NCBI GenBank assembly: GCA_014925825.1
Contig: JACGCK010000524.1
Span: 1-17,639 of the forward strand
Length of the DNA stretch: 17,639 bases
From: Pholiota molesta
Lineage: Eukaryota; Basidiomycota; Agaricomycetes; Agaricales; Strophariaceae
Reading direction: 5' to 3'
Part shown: in pieces, positions 16,745 to 17,639 of the stretch
Numbering within the stretch: the first letter of the stretch is position 1
Layout: every line of letters starts with the position of its first letter
Made by a program: the position numbers and the translations under genes
Notes under the pieces: generated by a model
Seen by the model: only the letters and a program-made list of their open reading frames with translations
Told to the model about the DNA's origin: nothing
Database searches by the model: none

Positions 16745-17639
16745 TCACACGACAGCCTGAGCCTCGTCATTACTGTAGCGGTTGAGATTAGCTGGAATCA
16801 AAAGGAGAGACCGGTTTACATACCCAACACCTTGCAAAGAATAACCATCATTGGGAGAATCCTGGACCAGTGACGACAGGCTGAGGCCTGTACAGTAATC
16901 GTAGGGCTGATGTTCGTGCCCTCTACCGTCGTTAAATTAGCTTGTGTCCACTAAATTAGGGCGTCTAGGTGTCAGGAAGATGAATAAATAGAATCACGAG
17001 AAATTCATGCTGATATTGGATCATGCCTTGGAGACCGTTTGACAGCCCAGCCTGCAGCCATTGTGTATATGCATCGTCTCGTTGCTGATCTGTTACACCG
17101 AACGGTTGGGTAGCGTCTGAGCCAGCTTCATAAGTGATCAGATATTTGCAATTGACATAACAATGAAGGTCACTTACTTGGATCAGGACCAACGGGCTTG
17201 TGTCGCATTGAAAGGTACTGATGAATTGAAAGGACAAAGACAGGCGCATTCGATTGCGTAACAAGACCAAATCCAGTGAGAGTTACGGGCTTGTTGAACC
17301 TAAAGAGGTAAATTGAACACGCAACCGGACATTCTCAAAAAGAACGTACAGTGTGCCAATCTCTGCATGCCTGGCAATCCAATCTAAGCCTATTCTCACC
17401 GGTTATTGAAAGCGGGTAGCGTAGGATCGCTGACACCATAGAAATCTGGTCAGGGAACAGCTGGAATGCCCCGAACCCATGTTGGGATGTTCAAGATGTC
17501 TTCGCTGTCAACACTTGGGATCCATCGAATGCTGAGCCCACGCCTACTTCTCCTGGATCTGTCTGCCGTTTGGTTTCTGAATGCAAAATATAAGTCACGT
17601 AATTCATCTCAAGTGTGAAGCAAGTACCGGTTGCCATCC
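16745..17639 (-). CDS. GH5-like (mannanase-type) protein, 3' part, frameshifted, active site altered
   Basis: C-terminal part of a GH5-type (beta/alpha)8 protein; the 5' end lies beyond the right edge. Recognisable order: TDPGEVGVGSAFDGSQV, SEDILNIP, GFGAFQLFPD, DFYGVSDPTLPAFNN, LDWIARHAEIG, FNKPVTLTGFGLV, FGVTDQQRDDAYTQW, GLQGM, and near the end SPNDGYSLQ. The KPV-x-L-x-x-FG, QQ-x-x-x-Y-x-x-W and PNDGY words match the C-terminal half of GH5 mannanases. Introns I can support: 17627-17577, about 17349-17301 and 17178-17127. Continuous reading needs a restored base at about 17510 (TT), 17448 (CC) and 17401 (CC), and further repair near 17490, 17240, 17010 and 16880. So it is either a pseudogene or poor consensus. 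The catalytic Glu position reads Gly and H-x-Y reads Q-L-F. The stop at 16745-16747 is a best guess. Confidence 0.6.

Noticed and set aside
16745..16900. Imperfect 40-bp duplication (GACAG-C/G-CTGAG-CCT words) near the GH5-like 3' end
   Set aside because: Similarity is only about 70-75% by eye and alignable in more than one way. It may be chance or part of a decayed exon.
1..17639. CRISPR arrays, prokaryotic operons, insertion sequences
   Set aside because: The window is intron-rich eukaryotic DNA. No spaced identical repeats, Shine-Dalgarno-linked gene strings or transposase motifs are visible.

Overview
The window looks like nuclear DNA of a filamentous basidiomycete, most likely an Agaricomycete. 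The genes are broken by many very short spliceosomal introns (mostly 44-63 nt, GT/AG with CTNAC/CTGAC-like branch sites). The conserved proteins have fungal-type layouts. The accessory ORFs (Ser/Thr/Pro-rich single-pass membrane protein, small Cys-rich protein, GH5-like protein) are of kinds common in mushroom genomes. All gene models here were built by hand from splice signals and protein-family motifs.

Layout, left to right. 1-1048: no supported gene. 1049-2098 (+): single-pass membrane protein. 2099-3652: non-coding, repeat-rich, with degenerate direct repeats, a tRNA-like pol III promoter followed by a T run, and a 44-bp tandem duplication. 3653-5167 (+): charged, probably nuclear protein of unknown function (4 exons). 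5936-7139 (-): GCIP/cyclin-D1-binding-protein family gene (3 exons). 7295-10580 (+): mitochondrial i-AAA protease YME1 (18 exons), divergent from the GCIP gene across only 155 bp. 12044-12259 (+): small Cys-rich protein, probably with spliced 5' non-coding exons. 12382-15711 (-): RAD3/XPD helicase of TFIIH (20 exons, one with a GC donor). 16745-17639 (-): 3' part of a GH5-like protein running off the right edge.

The genes do not form one pathway. RAD3 (transcription and nucleotide excision repair) and YME1 (mitochondrial inner-membrane proteolysis) are housekeeping genes; the others are lineage-type or unassigned.

The most notable observation is that four single-base losses, each in a short run or a doublet, break the reading frames of three conserved genes: GCIP, YME1 and RAD3 (twice). 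At least three more break the GH5-like gene. RAD3 is normally essential, so consensus deletion errors in the assembly are the simplest explanation; a degenerate haplotype is the alternative. A second notable point is that the GH5-like protein appears to have lost its active-site residues (Q-L-F in place of H-x-Y, T-G-F-G in place of x-E-F-G). I found no clearly new multi-gene system.
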